A DNA stretch of 64,000 nucleotides from contig OX375881.1 in NCBI GenBank assembly GCA_947359465.1, positions 121,531,967 to 121,595,966 on the forward strand, written 5' to 3'. The notes under the pieces are model-generated. The model did no database searches. It was given only the letters and a program-made list of their open reading frames with translations, and was not told the DNA's origin. Position numbers and translations under genes: made by a program. Position 1 is the first letter of the stretch, and each line of letters opens with the position of its first letter. This DNA is from Metellina segmentata. Its lineage: Eukaryota; Arthropoda; Arachnida; Araneae; Tetragnathidae. Positions 44,617-55,450 of this stretch are shown here, in pieces.

Positions 44617-45350
44617 GCTGATAAATTTAGTAAATACAATATGTAAAAATTAATACCCAGAGTAATAATTTTTTGCATTACTTGAAAATTAGAACTTATC
44701 CCTTTTCATAGCACTGTATTTTTGACTACGTGTATATTCTTTTTAGTCCTACGGTACAATATAGTTTAATTTGGGGTAGAACACTTCTGATTAAAAAAAC
44801 CACTTGTACTTCACATAAAATGAAGTACGTAAAGAAATTCACTCGGCAGAATAGCCAATACTCTCAGTAGAGTAGTTTAGATTGCAAACTAGGAATATAC
44901 CTTTGTTCGCAATGGTATAAACCTATGTTTGAGAAATTAAGTTGAACACACAACTTTAGGTTATGCAACTTATCACAAAAAACTTTCCTTTGTTTTGGCG
45001 CATAATTTGGATGCTTAAAATGAGTGTATGCGTAAGAATTTGTTTATTCTGTATCAATCTATGTAATAAGATCAAGGACATTTTTATTGATATGCATTGC
45101 CATATCATTTCCTACATGAAGTTGTCTAAACACCCATAATGAATAGGTTACAGATACCTGAAACTGCTCTAAGTGGTGTTTTTCTCTACATGACACAAAG
45201 CAATAAAAGCGAATGCAGACATATTGTAAAAGTGTTGTAAGCTGTCCCGTTTGTTGCAGCATTTTTAAGATGGTATCATTCTAACCTCATTTGCGAATTA
45301 GGCCAAAGCAATGAAAATATGGCTTTTTCTTTGGAACTCTAGATAACTTA
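44617..45350. other. No recognisable feature
   Basis: No gene or transposon terminus seen. Confidence 0.4.
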
Positions 45351-45914
45351 TACACTACCCTACAACAATGAATCGGAATGACATAAAATCCGACTGCATG
45401 TCAGTGGGTGTTTTTCGTGGCATGGCCTAGGACCTTTGCATGTTGTTCCTGATCAATTGAACGACGACGCTTACATGAAGATTTTGGACAATCGTGTTCT
45501 TTCTACGCTCTGTCAATTTTATGGAGTTGACGAATATATCTTCCAGGACGACAACGCTCCGTTTCATGTTGCAGCCTCTGTCAAGCAGAGCTATAAAGAT
45601 ATGGATGTAAAACGTCTTTCCTCACCTGCTCATAGACCCGACCTAAGCCCCATAGAACATTTGTGGGACGTGTTAGAGCGATGCTTATGGACCAGGGAAC
45701 CACGTCCGACAGCTACAACTGAGCTGACGAAATTCTTGCCGCAGGAATGGACACAAATATCCATAGCTGTGTATCGAAACCTTGTTGAAAGTATGCCCAG
45801 AAGGGTTGCTAGTGTCATTGCAGCACTTGGGGGACCATTTCCCTATTAAATCATGTATTATTTCCCTTATATTACCACATTTTGCTGTCCGGTCCATTAT
45901 TGTAGGGCTGTGTA
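45351..45914 (+). mobile_element. Tc1-like element, internally deleted (family 4)
   Basis: Element 45353-45912, with TA on both sides. Termini CACTACCCTACAACAATG and the complement of CACAGCCCTACAATAATG. It keeps only the C-terminal part of the transposase. Confidence 0.88.
45436..45849 (+). pseudogene. Tc1-type transposase C-terminal part
   Basis: 137 residues, open. FQDDNAPFHVAASV has the second catalytic Asp and DLSPIEHLWDVLE the final Glu. The end VESMPRRVASVIAALGG is the usual C-terminus. The DNA-binding domain and first Asp are deleted, so it cannot act alone. The open frame suggests that decay since the deletion has been slight. Confidence 0.88.
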
Positions 45915-46284
45915 AATAAATTGAACAGAAGAAAAGCATAAGAATTAAACACTAGTGTTGATTTATTGATCATATAAAATAAACATAATCTAGAAAGAAC
46001 AAAACTGTGTATACCCCCTTAACACTGTTTGGAAACTACAGTACCCCTCGTTGTTTTGCTCTTTGTTGTATCGTGTATTCGGTTATTGCAACAGTGGTAA
46101 GATTTCATTAAAAAAAATAACGGGATTTTTACAAACTACTCGTTTTGGTACAAAAAAGAGTTTATGTATTCAGACATCTGGTCCATCTCTTTAGAAGGTT
46201 AATTCATTCAAATATCAATAACAAATCAAATGAAAACTCACAGCTGCCCTGCTGTCTCTATATTTAAAAGACAAAGGTTGGTAG
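45915..46284. other. No recognisable feature
   Basis: No gene or terminus seen. Confidence 0.4.
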
Positions 46285-46583
46285 TAATTTCACTTCATAC
46301 TGGAAGAACACCACTGGCTATTGGTAGTGCTACGGGATCAATCCCGAAGGGGAAAGACGCGAGGACAGCACCTCGTCATTTTAAACCACGGTCAGATGAC
46401 GAGGCAGTACCTGAGCTGCCACCCCACTTTTCGAACATACACGCAATGCCAACTTGAGAACATTTAAAGCCACGACATAATTAACGTGCACTAAGCCCTC
46501 TTTGTACACGACTTTGGTTGGATTTGAACTTGCAACCCTCCGTTTGCTAAAACGTTACTCTTCCATCCGGGCTACCGCGGCCC
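46285..46583 (-). repeat. tRNA-derived SINE, full length (head type B)
   Basis: The minus strand begins GGGGCCGCGGTAGCCCGGAT with B box GCAAGTTCAAATCC, one of the clearest type B heads in the window. The body has CACGGTCAGATGACGAGGCA on the plus strand. Confidence 0.85.
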
Positions 46584-46595
46584 CAGAGTGATCGC

Positions 46596-46700
46596 AGAAG
46601 TGCGGTGGGTAGAGTGGAGGATTAGCAAGTGGAAGTTGAACTCGATCCTTCTTCATCGTGTTAAAGGGGGCTCTTGAACGCTTAATCTGTCATGGCCGTA
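46596..46700 (+). repeat. SINE head fragment
   Basis: tRNA-like stretch GGTGGGTAGAGTGGAGGATT with GTTGAACTCGATCC, then AAAGGGGGCTCTTGAACGCTT and TCTGTCATGGCC, where it stops. It lies head to head with the previous SINE. Confidence 0.5.
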
Positions 46701-48301
46701 GCAGATTAGAGTACTCTTTAATTTTAGTGAAGTATCAAGGGGTAACGAGATAGAGTTTTAAAAGCAACGAACTGTTAAAAAACTATATTGTTAAGTTTTA
46801 GAGTTAGAAAATAAATGCAATCCAATTATCTGGCAACGAATTTTTTTTAAAATTTCGATCATTTTTATCAGTTACGTTACACTTCGAACATCACAAAACA
46901 TAGAAACGTCTACTAAATTATTTCTCTAATTAAGATTTTTTGAGTCTTACTTAAAATGCTCCCTGAACATCAGCTTTCAAATGATTCCCTTGAAACATTA
47001 TTTTACATAATCCTTGCAAGTTATTCTAATTTATATATTTACAAACTATTATGCTAATAAAATTTTAACAATACAAAGAAAATTAATCCACTTGTCATAG
47101 ATTCTTGGTTATTTACCAAACTTTTAATGTAATTAGCTTCCACAAAACATATTAATTTCGTATGAAAGTGTATGTATAGAATTTTAGTAAAAAAGATTCT
47201 ACATTTTTTTAGGAATCCGTTAATAACTGAAAAAGTTTATTTGAAATCCCATTGTTCTCTTGACGGTTAACGAACAAATTCTACATGTTTGAAAAGCAAC
47301 ATGTGTTATATCATGCTTTAAAAAATGACGATTTTGTTTCTTACGAACCTTGCAGGCAGAATAAATACAAACTTTTTTGTCACGATAAATCTTACTTTAA
47401 CGAATCGGAATAGAATTAACTGAATTGAAGAATGTAATGAGAGAGAGAAACAGAACACCGCGCCATATTTATATCAAATGCATGCTGGGTAAGCGTTTTT
47501 ACAATTCCACTTACTTTTTCGGAATTCCATTGTCTTGTAGTTCCGCACTAAATATAATTAGAGTTATTTTTATTCCGCAATAAAAATTGCACATCACTGC
47601 ATATTCCATTTACACGTGTTTATCCTGAGACTGTTTGCTCGAGTGTGTAGAAATCCACCCTATCAACGAATCCCTGATCTATCACATCCAAATACATCAC
47701 CAAAACAATAACAAACGATATAACTGAACGTCCTGAAATTCTTTTGTAAACGTTTTAATGTTTCGAATGCTTCACCTAGTCCTGTTGAATACTCGTACAT
47801 GTGATTAATATTTTGGTATGTATTCTCTATTGTTATTTTAGTTAAAATTAATCGTCCATCTTTTTTAATGAGGAATCCGCCTATTTTTTTAAATTTATGT
47901 ATTTAATCAGTCAAATAGATTGCACCACGAGAACGCGTTAAGTTAAAATGTAAGTAATATCCAATAGGCAAAAAAAAAATATTTAATTATGTAACATAAA
48001 GTTTTTTACGTCATATGAAAAACAAAATGGAAACAAAGACCCAAAATGACGGGGGAAATCCTATCGAAGCACTTAACACTTAGAAAATTTAAAAGTTATT
48101 TTCAGAGGGGTTAAAGGGGTTTATAAAATTACTAATAAGTATCAAATTGTTAATAAAACTATCAAGACGTTGGGGTTAAAATTAATATTTATCGGTCGGG
48201 GATTGGGTATTTAGGTTGCGTTTTCAATTAATTTTTGCAGAAAAGAGAGAGAGCTTCTTGGAAGAATAATTTTTTGGCAATTTTATAGAAAGTATAGGTA
48301 A
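46701..48301. other. AT-rich stretch without recognised features
   Basis: About 1.6 kb. No gene, terminus or RNA identified. If the exon at 48711 is real, its promoter should lie near here or just after, but I cannot point to one. Confidence 0.4.
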
Positions 48302-48400
48302 GTAGGTATTTTAATTAACATCGTACTGGAGCATTACATGGGCTATTGGTGACTGTTCGGGACCAATCCTCCAAGGGAAAGATCCAAGGACTGAACTATG
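48302..48400 (-). repeat. SINE 3' part
   Basis: TTAATTAACATCGTACTGGAG through GGAAAGATCCAAGGACTGAAC on the plus strand; the rest is absent. Confidence 0.6.
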
Positions 48401-48710
48401 AAATCATTTTGATGTCATTACATTGGAGCACCGTAGACATTGAACGCCAGAATTCGAGAACTCTCATAATAAGAGATGTTCATATTAGGCAAGGTAGTCC
48501 TTTTGTTTCACCTTTAAAATTAGTTATGAATTCAGAATTGTTTGATATTTTTCCACCCATCCTAATGTGTATGTCTTGCAAGTGTGTGAATGTATGCGTT
48601 ACCCTTTCTTTTAAGCTGTGGTCTATTCTTTGTATTGTTTTCTTTTCAGGCCAATAAAAAAATCATCAACGTTACCTGGAATCCAGTGCTGCAGTAACAT
48701 ATAAGAAGAA
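48401..48710. other. Upstream of the putative signal-peptide exon
   Basis: Non-coding so far as I can tell. A polypyrimidine stretch ending TTTCTTTTCAG (to 48650) could be a splice acceptor for a short 5' untranslated exon piece before the ATG at 48711. Confidence 0.35.
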
Positions 48711-48800
48711 ATGTTATCTTCCAAATTTCTAATATTACCTTTAGTATTGATTGGATTTTTGTTTTCTCCCATCTTAGGAAGAGAAGATGTATGGATGAAT
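48711..48800 (+). CDS. Putative first coding exon with signal peptide
   Basis: The ATG opens 30 codons: a lysine at position 5, a hydrophobic core FLILPLVLIGFLFSP, a small residue before GRE, then a canonical donor GTAAGT at 48801. This is what an exon encoding a secretory signal looks like. It lies on the same strand as, and about 6 kb upstream of, the hydroxyacid oxidase exons. It ends in phase 0, while exon 54788 needs two bases from the exon before it. The two therefore cannot be joined directly: either a short exon (length 2 modulo 3) is missing between them, or this exon belongs to another gene. Confidence 0.5.
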
Positions 48801-49034
48801 GTAAGTATGACACCTCCATGTACTTAACGCTTAACATAAAAAAATATTTTCTTTCAACATTGTGAAGGGCTCAAGCATATATCCTTCCTACAGCCTGCGC
48901 TGCATAGCTTATTTTCAGGTTAGACCTTCTTAGCCCAAAACACCTTCTGTAGGATTCTCTCAACCGACTGATGGGGTGGTTGTATGGTCGTGTGTTGTGT
49001 GGGGAAAATACAGAAAATCAAAACCTAAGACACT
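48801..49034. other. Intron-like spacer
   Basis: No feature seen. Confidence 0.3.
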
Positions 49035-49265
49035 TTAACCCTTTTGGTGGTTGCCTGGACGCGGTACCTCGTAATGAACCTTCTAGAGGGATTTAGACAA
49101 GGCATCCAGTCCATCAATATATGAAAAGTGTTTGCCACTGACGAGATATCTCTTTATCAAGGTATTCCAGATTTTTTTGATGACGAGATTGAGGTTTGGT
49201 TAGTTTTTTTAATGACGAGATATCTCGTCCATCAAGATCTTATAAAATTCGTTAGGACAAGATCC
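49035..49265. mobile_element. TTAA/palindrome MITE, left end and body
   Basis: TTAA (49035-49038) then CCCTTTTGGTGGTTGCC. The body includes the exact palindrome GACGAGATATCTCGTC near 49214-49229, followed by CATCAAGATCTTATAAAATTC. Right terminus not found. Confidence 0.6.
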
Positions 49266-50287
49266 TTTGTATTCTTTGACCATCTCGAAGACTGATTCAT
49301 TCTTTGAGTTTGGAAGCATCCACTAGACCCAATACAGTAAAGTTATTTTAGCCTGGCATCAGTGAATTATCTTTTTTACTGACGGGAAGCATTTATTCTA
49401 ATGTGTATTCAAAAGTAACCGGAGAGATTTTGAGCTGTGTTTGGAGAAATGAATAGGAAAGGAATGCTCGTTTTAAATGAATACTGGTTAGGGAATTCCA
49501 ACGGGATGATATTCGATGAGATTGGGGGATATTGAAATTAATATTTTATTCTCAAAATATGAAGCATTCAGATCTTTAAGTATTTTACCAAGACAATAAA
49601 ATTATTACTAGTTATAAAAGTTATCATAATAAAATAAGAGCATGTTGTGGAATTTCGAATGAAATTAATTCTTCAGTTTTACTTTTTTAAGAAACACAAA
49701 AACCTTTTTTAAGATAAGGAAACTGATTTGGAACTGTCAGTTTTTCGAAGTAAGGACACCATTATTTGAAACTAATCTTTTACATAGGACAAAGATGATC
49801 TGAAGGTTCTGAAATTAAAAAAGTTCAACATTATTTCGTATTTTAATAAAAATATATGTAAGGAATTCTATGATATCGTTTCCATGTTGTGTGTTTCGAG
49901 TTTTTTTACTTATTTTCAAAACTTGCTTTCATTTTGAGTCATGTCTCTTTTTTGAGGTGATACATACATGAATTATCTATGCATGCAAATATAGTGTACT
50001 CAAGCAGTTTCCATGTCATGATTTAGGTTCCCTGTAATAAAGAATATATACCGGATAATTGTGATTTCAATAGGTAAGTGTCTTCGATTTTTTATAAACA
50101 TTTGTACGATTTTAATGTAATGTGTCAAGCTGTCTAGGTAATGCATACGAAAATATTTTTAACGTTTAAAAAATAAGAACAAATTACTAACACGAAACTA
50201 ATAATAAAGTGAATACTTGTCATACTTAAATCAATTATGCATTTATGACAAAAAAAATTTAAAAAAATATCGATTCCATACCATTAC

Positions 50288-50290
<3 letters not shown>
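49266..50290. other. No recognisable feature
   Basis: AT-rich; no frame or terminus recognised. Confidence 0.35.

Positions 50291-50357
<67 letters not shown>
50291..50357. repeat. (TA)n microsatellite
   Basis: About 34 uninterrupted TA units. Confidence 0.95.
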
Positions 50358-50358
<1 letters not shown>

Positions 50359-50361
<3 letters not shown>

Positions 50362-50475
50362 GTCTGATTGCGATGAAAATGTGAAGAACCTTCTTAGAAA
50401 AACTAAAGATTACATTTTCAGAGCAATTTAATAATTTATTTCAGAGTTTGAACGTTACAAAGGGAGGAAGGTATT
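50359..50475 (-). mobile_element. End fragment of the family 1 Tc1
   Basis: TTGTCTGATTGCGATGAAAATG through TATTTCAGAGTTTGAACGTTACAAAG matches the end of the Tc1 copy at 42632-43397 (region 42680-42790). The (TA)n run abuts it, suggesting expansion from the TA target site. Confidence 0.65.
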
Positions 50476-50766
50476 TTTATATCTTAAAATTTGTATTTGA
50501 AGAAACACATGATTAGATACTCTTGCAAACAATTTTATTTTAAAAGTTCAATACATGCAATTTAAGTAAAACATCAAGTGTGATAAATTTAATTAATATT
50601 ATTTAGATCACCTTGAAGGGTTTTCTAGTTGAACATAAACAATCCACGGGAGAAAAGAAATTTGATTTGCCGTCGTTTTGACGACGGTAGGCTTTGATTT
50701 TCAATGCAAGTAACTTGATAAGAATTCATGCTATTTGCATGCCAAGTTATAACACAAGTTACAAAA
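50476..50766. other. No recognisable feature
   Basis: No gene or terminus seen. Confidence 0.35.
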
Positions 50767-50822
50767 GGTAGGTAGCAATTGAATTAATATCGCACTCAAG
50801 AATCACAACGCAAAGGATATAT
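50767..50822 (-). repeat. SINE tail fragment
   Basis: GGTAGGTAGCAATTGAATTA and ATATCGCACTCAAGAATCAC match the inverted tail only. Confidence 0.4.
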
Positions 50823-51588
50823 TACCAAAACGTTAACCTTTTCTACATTTATTTCAACAGAAGCAATTTCTCAAAATAACGTCTGCCACTAGTAGATTTC
50901 TTTAAAACGATTTTTACTCTAATTATAATATTGATAATTCTTATAATAGCAATGAAGATACCACTGGAAGGGTTACTGGTGCTGCATTTTGGATAGACAA
51001 TACAGTATTTTAATTACCTTAGTTTTTTATCAGTTAATCTTTACTCAAATCCCTCTGAATATTTGTCTAGGAAAGACAATACAATCTAATGGCAGGAATA
51101 AGGTTAAAGCTAATGATCACGAAAAGAAAAATTAAATACAAATTATTTCAAAAACTAGCTCTACAACAATTTAACTAGTTCTATTCTTATAATGCAGTTG
51201 GTATCTTTTAACAGGCATACCGTATTATTATATCAATAACTATCTTCAAAGTAATCTATAACAAAATAGCATTTTTATAAGGAAAGGAAGTATCTGGTTT
51301 CTAGACTTTTTAAATATCGTATAAAGTTTTTAAGTAAACAATTTTTATTCGGGTTGTTAAATCGGATTTCTCAGAAACAAAATAATCTGGAAGTATTTTC
51401 TCCAATTATAATTGCTCTGAGATCAATAAGCTTGAAACATTTGAAAAGACAATCGGAAAATGATAAATTGTGGAAGAACAATTATTTGGTTTTGGACATC
51501 GAATTATTCTTTTCTTCAAAATCAACCTTTTATCTTAAGCAGTAATAACGTAAACAAATGTTAATAGAAACCGGTGGGTTCAATTAAT
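50823..51588. other. No recognisable feature
   Basis: No gene or terminus seen. Confidence 0.35.
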
Positions 51589-51760
51589 TTTATAACCTCA
51601 CCAGAGTTGAAAAGTAAAACCTCTATATGATATACTTTTATTAACTTTTTCTTGATGCAATCAAGGTAAATCTTGTAAATCAAGGTAAAGGCCGTATTAT
51701 AACCTCACCTCAGTTGAAAAGTAAAACCTCTACATGATTTACTTTAGTATTTTTTCAAAA
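51589..51760 (+). repeat. Direct duplication of a ~52-base segment
   Basis: TTATAACCTCACCAGAGTTG...AAAACCTCTATATGAT (from 51589) recurs with few changes at about 51706-51760. The copies are separated by about 65 bases. Confidence 0.75.
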
Positions 51761-51929
51761 CAAAATATTATATTAATTTTAATTAGTTAATAAATTATAC
51801 GTAAACTGTTTCATATACTTTTGTAATGAATTATAAAGTACTTGGTAATACTACCTGTGTGAGTTTATTTTTAGCTGTTTCAAAACCAAGTATTACCTAA
51901 ATTTTTAACTTCTACAGTTGCAAATAGAG

Positions 51930-52060
51930 ACCTATAGATTCTTCTAGACCAATAGATTATTTCCAAATCAGTCTATTCTAAGGAAAGATGCTATGGAAAA
52001 TACAGAAGCAATAGGAACTTTCCAAGTCATTCTATCTTAAGTAAAAGAAAAACAGAACAT
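51930..52060. repeat. TTCCAAA...ATTCTA repeat, short block
   Basis: Units such as ATTTCCAAATCAGTCTATTCTAAGGAAAG and CTTTCCAAGTCATTCTATCTTAAGTA match the longer block at 55040-55450. Confidence 0.5.
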
Positions 52061-52504
52061 TCAACGCATCAAGAATTAATTAAGACTACAGTCTGTACAG
52101 CAGTTGTACCTTGAAAGTTAAAAGAATCGGACCTGTTATAGCTACAGCCGTAGTCAAAAGGACATCCTTTATTTTAAGCGTATTATTTAACTATTCATAG
52201 TATAGTGAATTCAGTCATATCATTCAATAAGGAATAACGTTCCCTACGAATTAAAAAGCACAAATATTGAATGAGGGACCGTATCCATAAAAAAATTGTG
52301 CATGCACAGTAAAATATTCAATAAAATTTTCATATTTGGATGCATTAATTAGATTTTACCTCCTCAAATTGAAATTCCAAGCTTTTAATTCCGTTGTATC
52401 CGAAGATATTCAATGTTAAAGCGGTTGTCCTTTCCAGGAACCATCTCCACATTAAAAAAATATTCGTCGTTCATCCTGAACGGGTCATTTGTTGTTTGAA
52501 TAAA

Positions 52505-52506
<2 letters not shown>
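52061..52506. other. No recognisable feature
   Basis: No gene or terminus seen. Confidence 0.35.

Positions 52507-52538
<32 letters not shown>
52507..52538. repeat. (AT)n microsatellite
   Basis: About 16 AT units. Confidence 0.9.
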
Positions 52539-52540
<2 letters not shown>

Positions 52541-53266
52541 AATTTATATGTTGAAACATTTTCTACAAAATTGCTGTCTGTGACAACATTTTGACCTCGG
52601 CGTATTTGACAGTATGCCTTAATTGAACCTTTGTTATCACTCTACAAATGGGTGAGGTTATAATGGCAGTATCTGTATTACAAAGACATCAGGAGGCATT
52701 TAAAAAAAATCAGAGAAAATGTTTCCACCGACCCCATACCTGGGGCGGTTGTAACAGTGATTGGGTTCAGTTGTAACACTAAAAGAATAATGAGAATTAT
52801 GTTGTATTTATTTATTACTATAATTCAAACTCATAGAATATTATCATTTATCGATATTACTAATGATAAGAATCAGTATCATTGTGATTCTAAAAAATCA
52901 CTAAGCCTAAACTTGATAAACCTCAATTAAAAACTTAACTTCACCCGTACAAACTTAATTAATATTGAAAACTTATAAAATTCCATGAAAGTAACAAAAA
53001 TAACTCCTGCATATTTTGATTTTTTATTTTGCTATTTTGTATATTTTGATTTTTTTTGTTTAAAATATAACTTTAATTCCTTTTACCTTCTTTTTTCGTT
53101 CTCTTTTTACAGTCTTATCGTATTGCCTCTTTTTCTGGCGTATTTGTGTATATTGCAGATTTTATCTTCCCCCCCCTTATTTACCGTCAGTCTGGGTAGT
53201 GCTGTGGGGAAGGTCTCACTATTTCAGGTGAGAAGACATCAGTGCTCGTAGATGGTTTCGGCGAAT
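52539..53266. other. Flank of the pogo-like relic
   Basis: TTGTAACAGTGATTGGGTTC and CAGTTGTAACACTAAAAG (52749-52790) may be related to AGCCGTTGTAATTGGGCGCAG at 54572. They could be remains of the ends of the DDE_1 element, but I cannot establish an inverted repeat. Confidence 0.3.
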
Positions 53267-53930
53267 CTGCTCAACTATTTGAATTGCTTTCGTTTTCATG
53301 TGTTGGAGGATTTATTGGTGGAACTAGAGAAGACTGAACAGACTCAATTGTTGGATTTGCTTGAGCGACTTCTTCAGTCTGAATACAATATGCTTCATTA
53401 CCACTTTCATACAGTGCATCATTCAGATTTGGCGTGTGTTCATAATCTTTGAAATTTGGCTGTTCATTCAAAATGGAAGGACTAATAGCTGTCTTAGGAT
53501 TGTCATCATCCGGATTCGCTTCATTCGGATTTGGCTGGTCAGTCACATAACATGGCGCGAAATCATGGTCAGTAAATGTGTCGCGATTAAATGGATAAAG
53601 ACTAGTTTTCTTAAAACCAGCATGAATATGGGTCGGAGTGAGAGCTAATGGCATAGTACTAGACACAATAAAAGGTATGTTATAGATACTCATTGTTTTG
53701 CCAGCGAGGTTCAACATCCAAGCGTCACACTGTAGATTTATATTTTTTAAATGGCCCATATAGCGATCGATCAAGTGGTTGCAACTTGCGCGAACAGTGT
53801 CGCGGAAACGTGATATACGATTCCGTTTGCTTTGCAGAAATCCAGAGCATTTATATGAACGTGAGATGAATGATTGTCTGACACAAGTAATACTTTATGG
53901 GCAGTTAAATAGTATGTGTTTTTGAAAATT
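53267..53930 (-). pseudogene. Pogo/DDE_1 (CENP-B-like) transposase, C-terminal part, frame-shifted
   Basis: One minus-strand frame (about 53930-53780) reads KVLLVSDNHSSHVHINALDFC, the block with the second catalytic acid (DNH) of DDE_1 transposases. A shift near 53790 leads to the frame 53271-53774 with LKNINLQCDAWMLNLAGKTM, IYNIPFIVSSTMPLALTPTH, FKKTSLYPFNRDTF and APCYVTDQPNP, followed by a polar tail rich in N, P and E. These are typical of the region after the catalytic core in pogo/jerky-type transposases of arthropods. The first half of the gene is missing. Confidence 0.75.
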
Positions 53931-54599
53931 TTAACAAAAAGATTACAAAATCTTCGTTTTGTATCTAATTTGAAGGATTTGATGTGTTTTTCGAGATTGG
54001 TTGAAACATTTAATCCGATCCCGATAAAAGTGTTGGAACCGCACCTAGCATATCCTTCAAAAATCCTTTTGTCATAACTTCCAAAACAAACAATTTAGAT
54101 AAATAAGAATTACACCAATTTGAACTCAGATAACTGAAGCTCTTACTTAAAAAACAATAGTACACATAACTAGTATAGTTTCGAATTAAAAAGCAAAATA
54201 ACAGCAACAAAAATACTTACTTTTGCACTCAAAAATACAATAACCCCTCTCACACGCGTGTGATGCACTGAAAGAACACCCAACAATAGCGGACAGATTC
54301 AGACACGAAAACCACGTCCTTTCTCCTTGCACTTTCCCCTCTATCGCTAATTTCCAGCCCGCTATTAGCGTTGTTTCAACCAACCCCGATCTCCCTTACT
54401 TCACAAAAAAAGTAGATTTTTATATTCGTTTAAAATATATTACCTTTAAAGTAAATTCCTTTTTAAGTATGACATTTCTACTATAAAAGTGCTAAATTTT
54501 AAAAACCCAATCTTGCCTCCTGAAAAATATTTTTTATTGAACTTTGAAACTACCTTTTTTACTCCAACTTGAGCCGTTGTAATTGGGCGCAGTTCCTGT
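53931..54599. other. No recognisable feature
   Basis: No gene or terminus seen. Minus-strand frames at 54010-54383 overlap each other and carry no motif. Confidence 0.35.
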
Positions 54600-54745
54600 C
54601 CTACACATTCTTCCATGAGAATATTTCTCTTTCGTGTCAGTCATTGTATGTACGTCTATTGCTTGACATTGTATGCCTGCCGTCTAGGGCAGCATGACCA
54701 AATATGGCCTTTGGGCCATAAATACCCTAAACCAATCCCATAAGT
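54600..54745 (+). repeat. Second SINE-like repeat family, copy 2
   Basis: Shares TTGACATTGTATG, the GGCAGCATGACCAAATATGG stretch and the ending of copy 1 at 27720-27895, with substitutions. Note the palindromic GGCCTTTGGGCC. Confidence 0.4.
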
Positions 54746-54787
54746 AAAATATACTGTTGACTTTTAAGGAAGTTCTTTTAATTTCAG

Positions 54788-54919
54788 TTCCAGTTACACT
54801 ACTGTGGATGAATTGGATCGATGTGCTCCAGCGAAGCTTACAATCAATGCAAGAAATTATTTTATCTCCGCCGCAGGAAGGAAAATTACCTACAAAGACA
54901 ATAAAGATGCATTTGACAG
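54788..54919 (+). CDS. 2-hydroxyacid oxidase (glycolate oxidase family), N-terminal exon
   Basis: Acceptor TCTTTTAATTTCAG before 54788 and donor GTAAAAC at 54920. One base, 43 codons and two bases. The translation holds VDELDRCAPAKLTINARNYF, aligning with the start of the FMN-dependent alpha-hydroxyacid oxidases. The NYF corresponds to the DYY where a conserved Tyr contacts substrate. It ends ...DNKDAFD plus AG, which the next exon completes to Arg. No ATG in this frame, so the true start is in an upstream exon. The enzyme oxidises 2-hydroxyacids to 2-oxoacids with hydrogen peroxide, usually in peroxisomes. Confidence 0.85.
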
Positions 54920-55039
54920 GTAAAACAAGTTAAGCTGAATAAATACATCCATCAAACCCAACAGAAACTTGGTAATAGAAATCTCCGTTCAGTGTTTAAT
55001 ACTCTGAGAGATTCACATGCATCATTCCACCTTGTATGC

Positions 55040-55450
55040 TTTTCACAGCAATCATGAACTTCTCGATCAATAGGATCTTTCCAAAGGATTCTACTCTAAG
55101 GAAATGAACAATACAATATCATTCAACCTTGTATACACTTCTAAGTAACTATGAACTTCTAGACTAATCAAATCTTTCCAAATGATTCTACTCTAAGGAA
55201 AGAAGCAATAGAAACTTTCCAAATTATTATATTTTTAGTAAAATATAAATAGAATGTTTCAGAATGATTCTTATTTTAAGTAATTTACCAATAGAATATT
55301 TCCAAATTATTCTAAAAATTTTCCAAAGGATTCTAATTATAAGTAATGAATCAAAATAATTTTTCTAGGGTATTCCAGCAATTTTCCAAGGGTTTTTAAT
55401 ATTAAGTAATGATCTAATACTATACTTCCAAGATATTCTATTAAATTATT
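55040..55450. repeat. Degenerate tandem repeat, TTCCAAA...ATTCTA type
   Basis: Some ten diverged units of 35-60 bases, built on TTTCCAAAGGATTCTACTCTAAGGAA and CAATAGAAACTTTCC. Same family as 51930-52060 and 56466-56565. Lies in an intron of the oxidase gene. Confidence 0.65.

Noticed and set aside
44361..44678. Arg/Glu/Ser-rich minus-strand frame resembling an SR protein
   Set aside because: Translation of the CT-rich minisatellite.
3490..49265. CRISPR array, because of the repeated palindromic units
   Set aside because: The units are diverged, dispersed over 45 kb, inside TTAA-flanked elements, and the genome is eukaryotic.
50291..50357. TA run as promoter or origin
   Set aside because: A simple microsatellite; nothing nearby supports function.
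54788..54919. Alternative reading of this exon as LLWMNWIDVLQRSLQS...
   Set aside because: Also open, but it does not join the next exon into the oxidase frame, while the chosen frame aligns to the family across both junctions.
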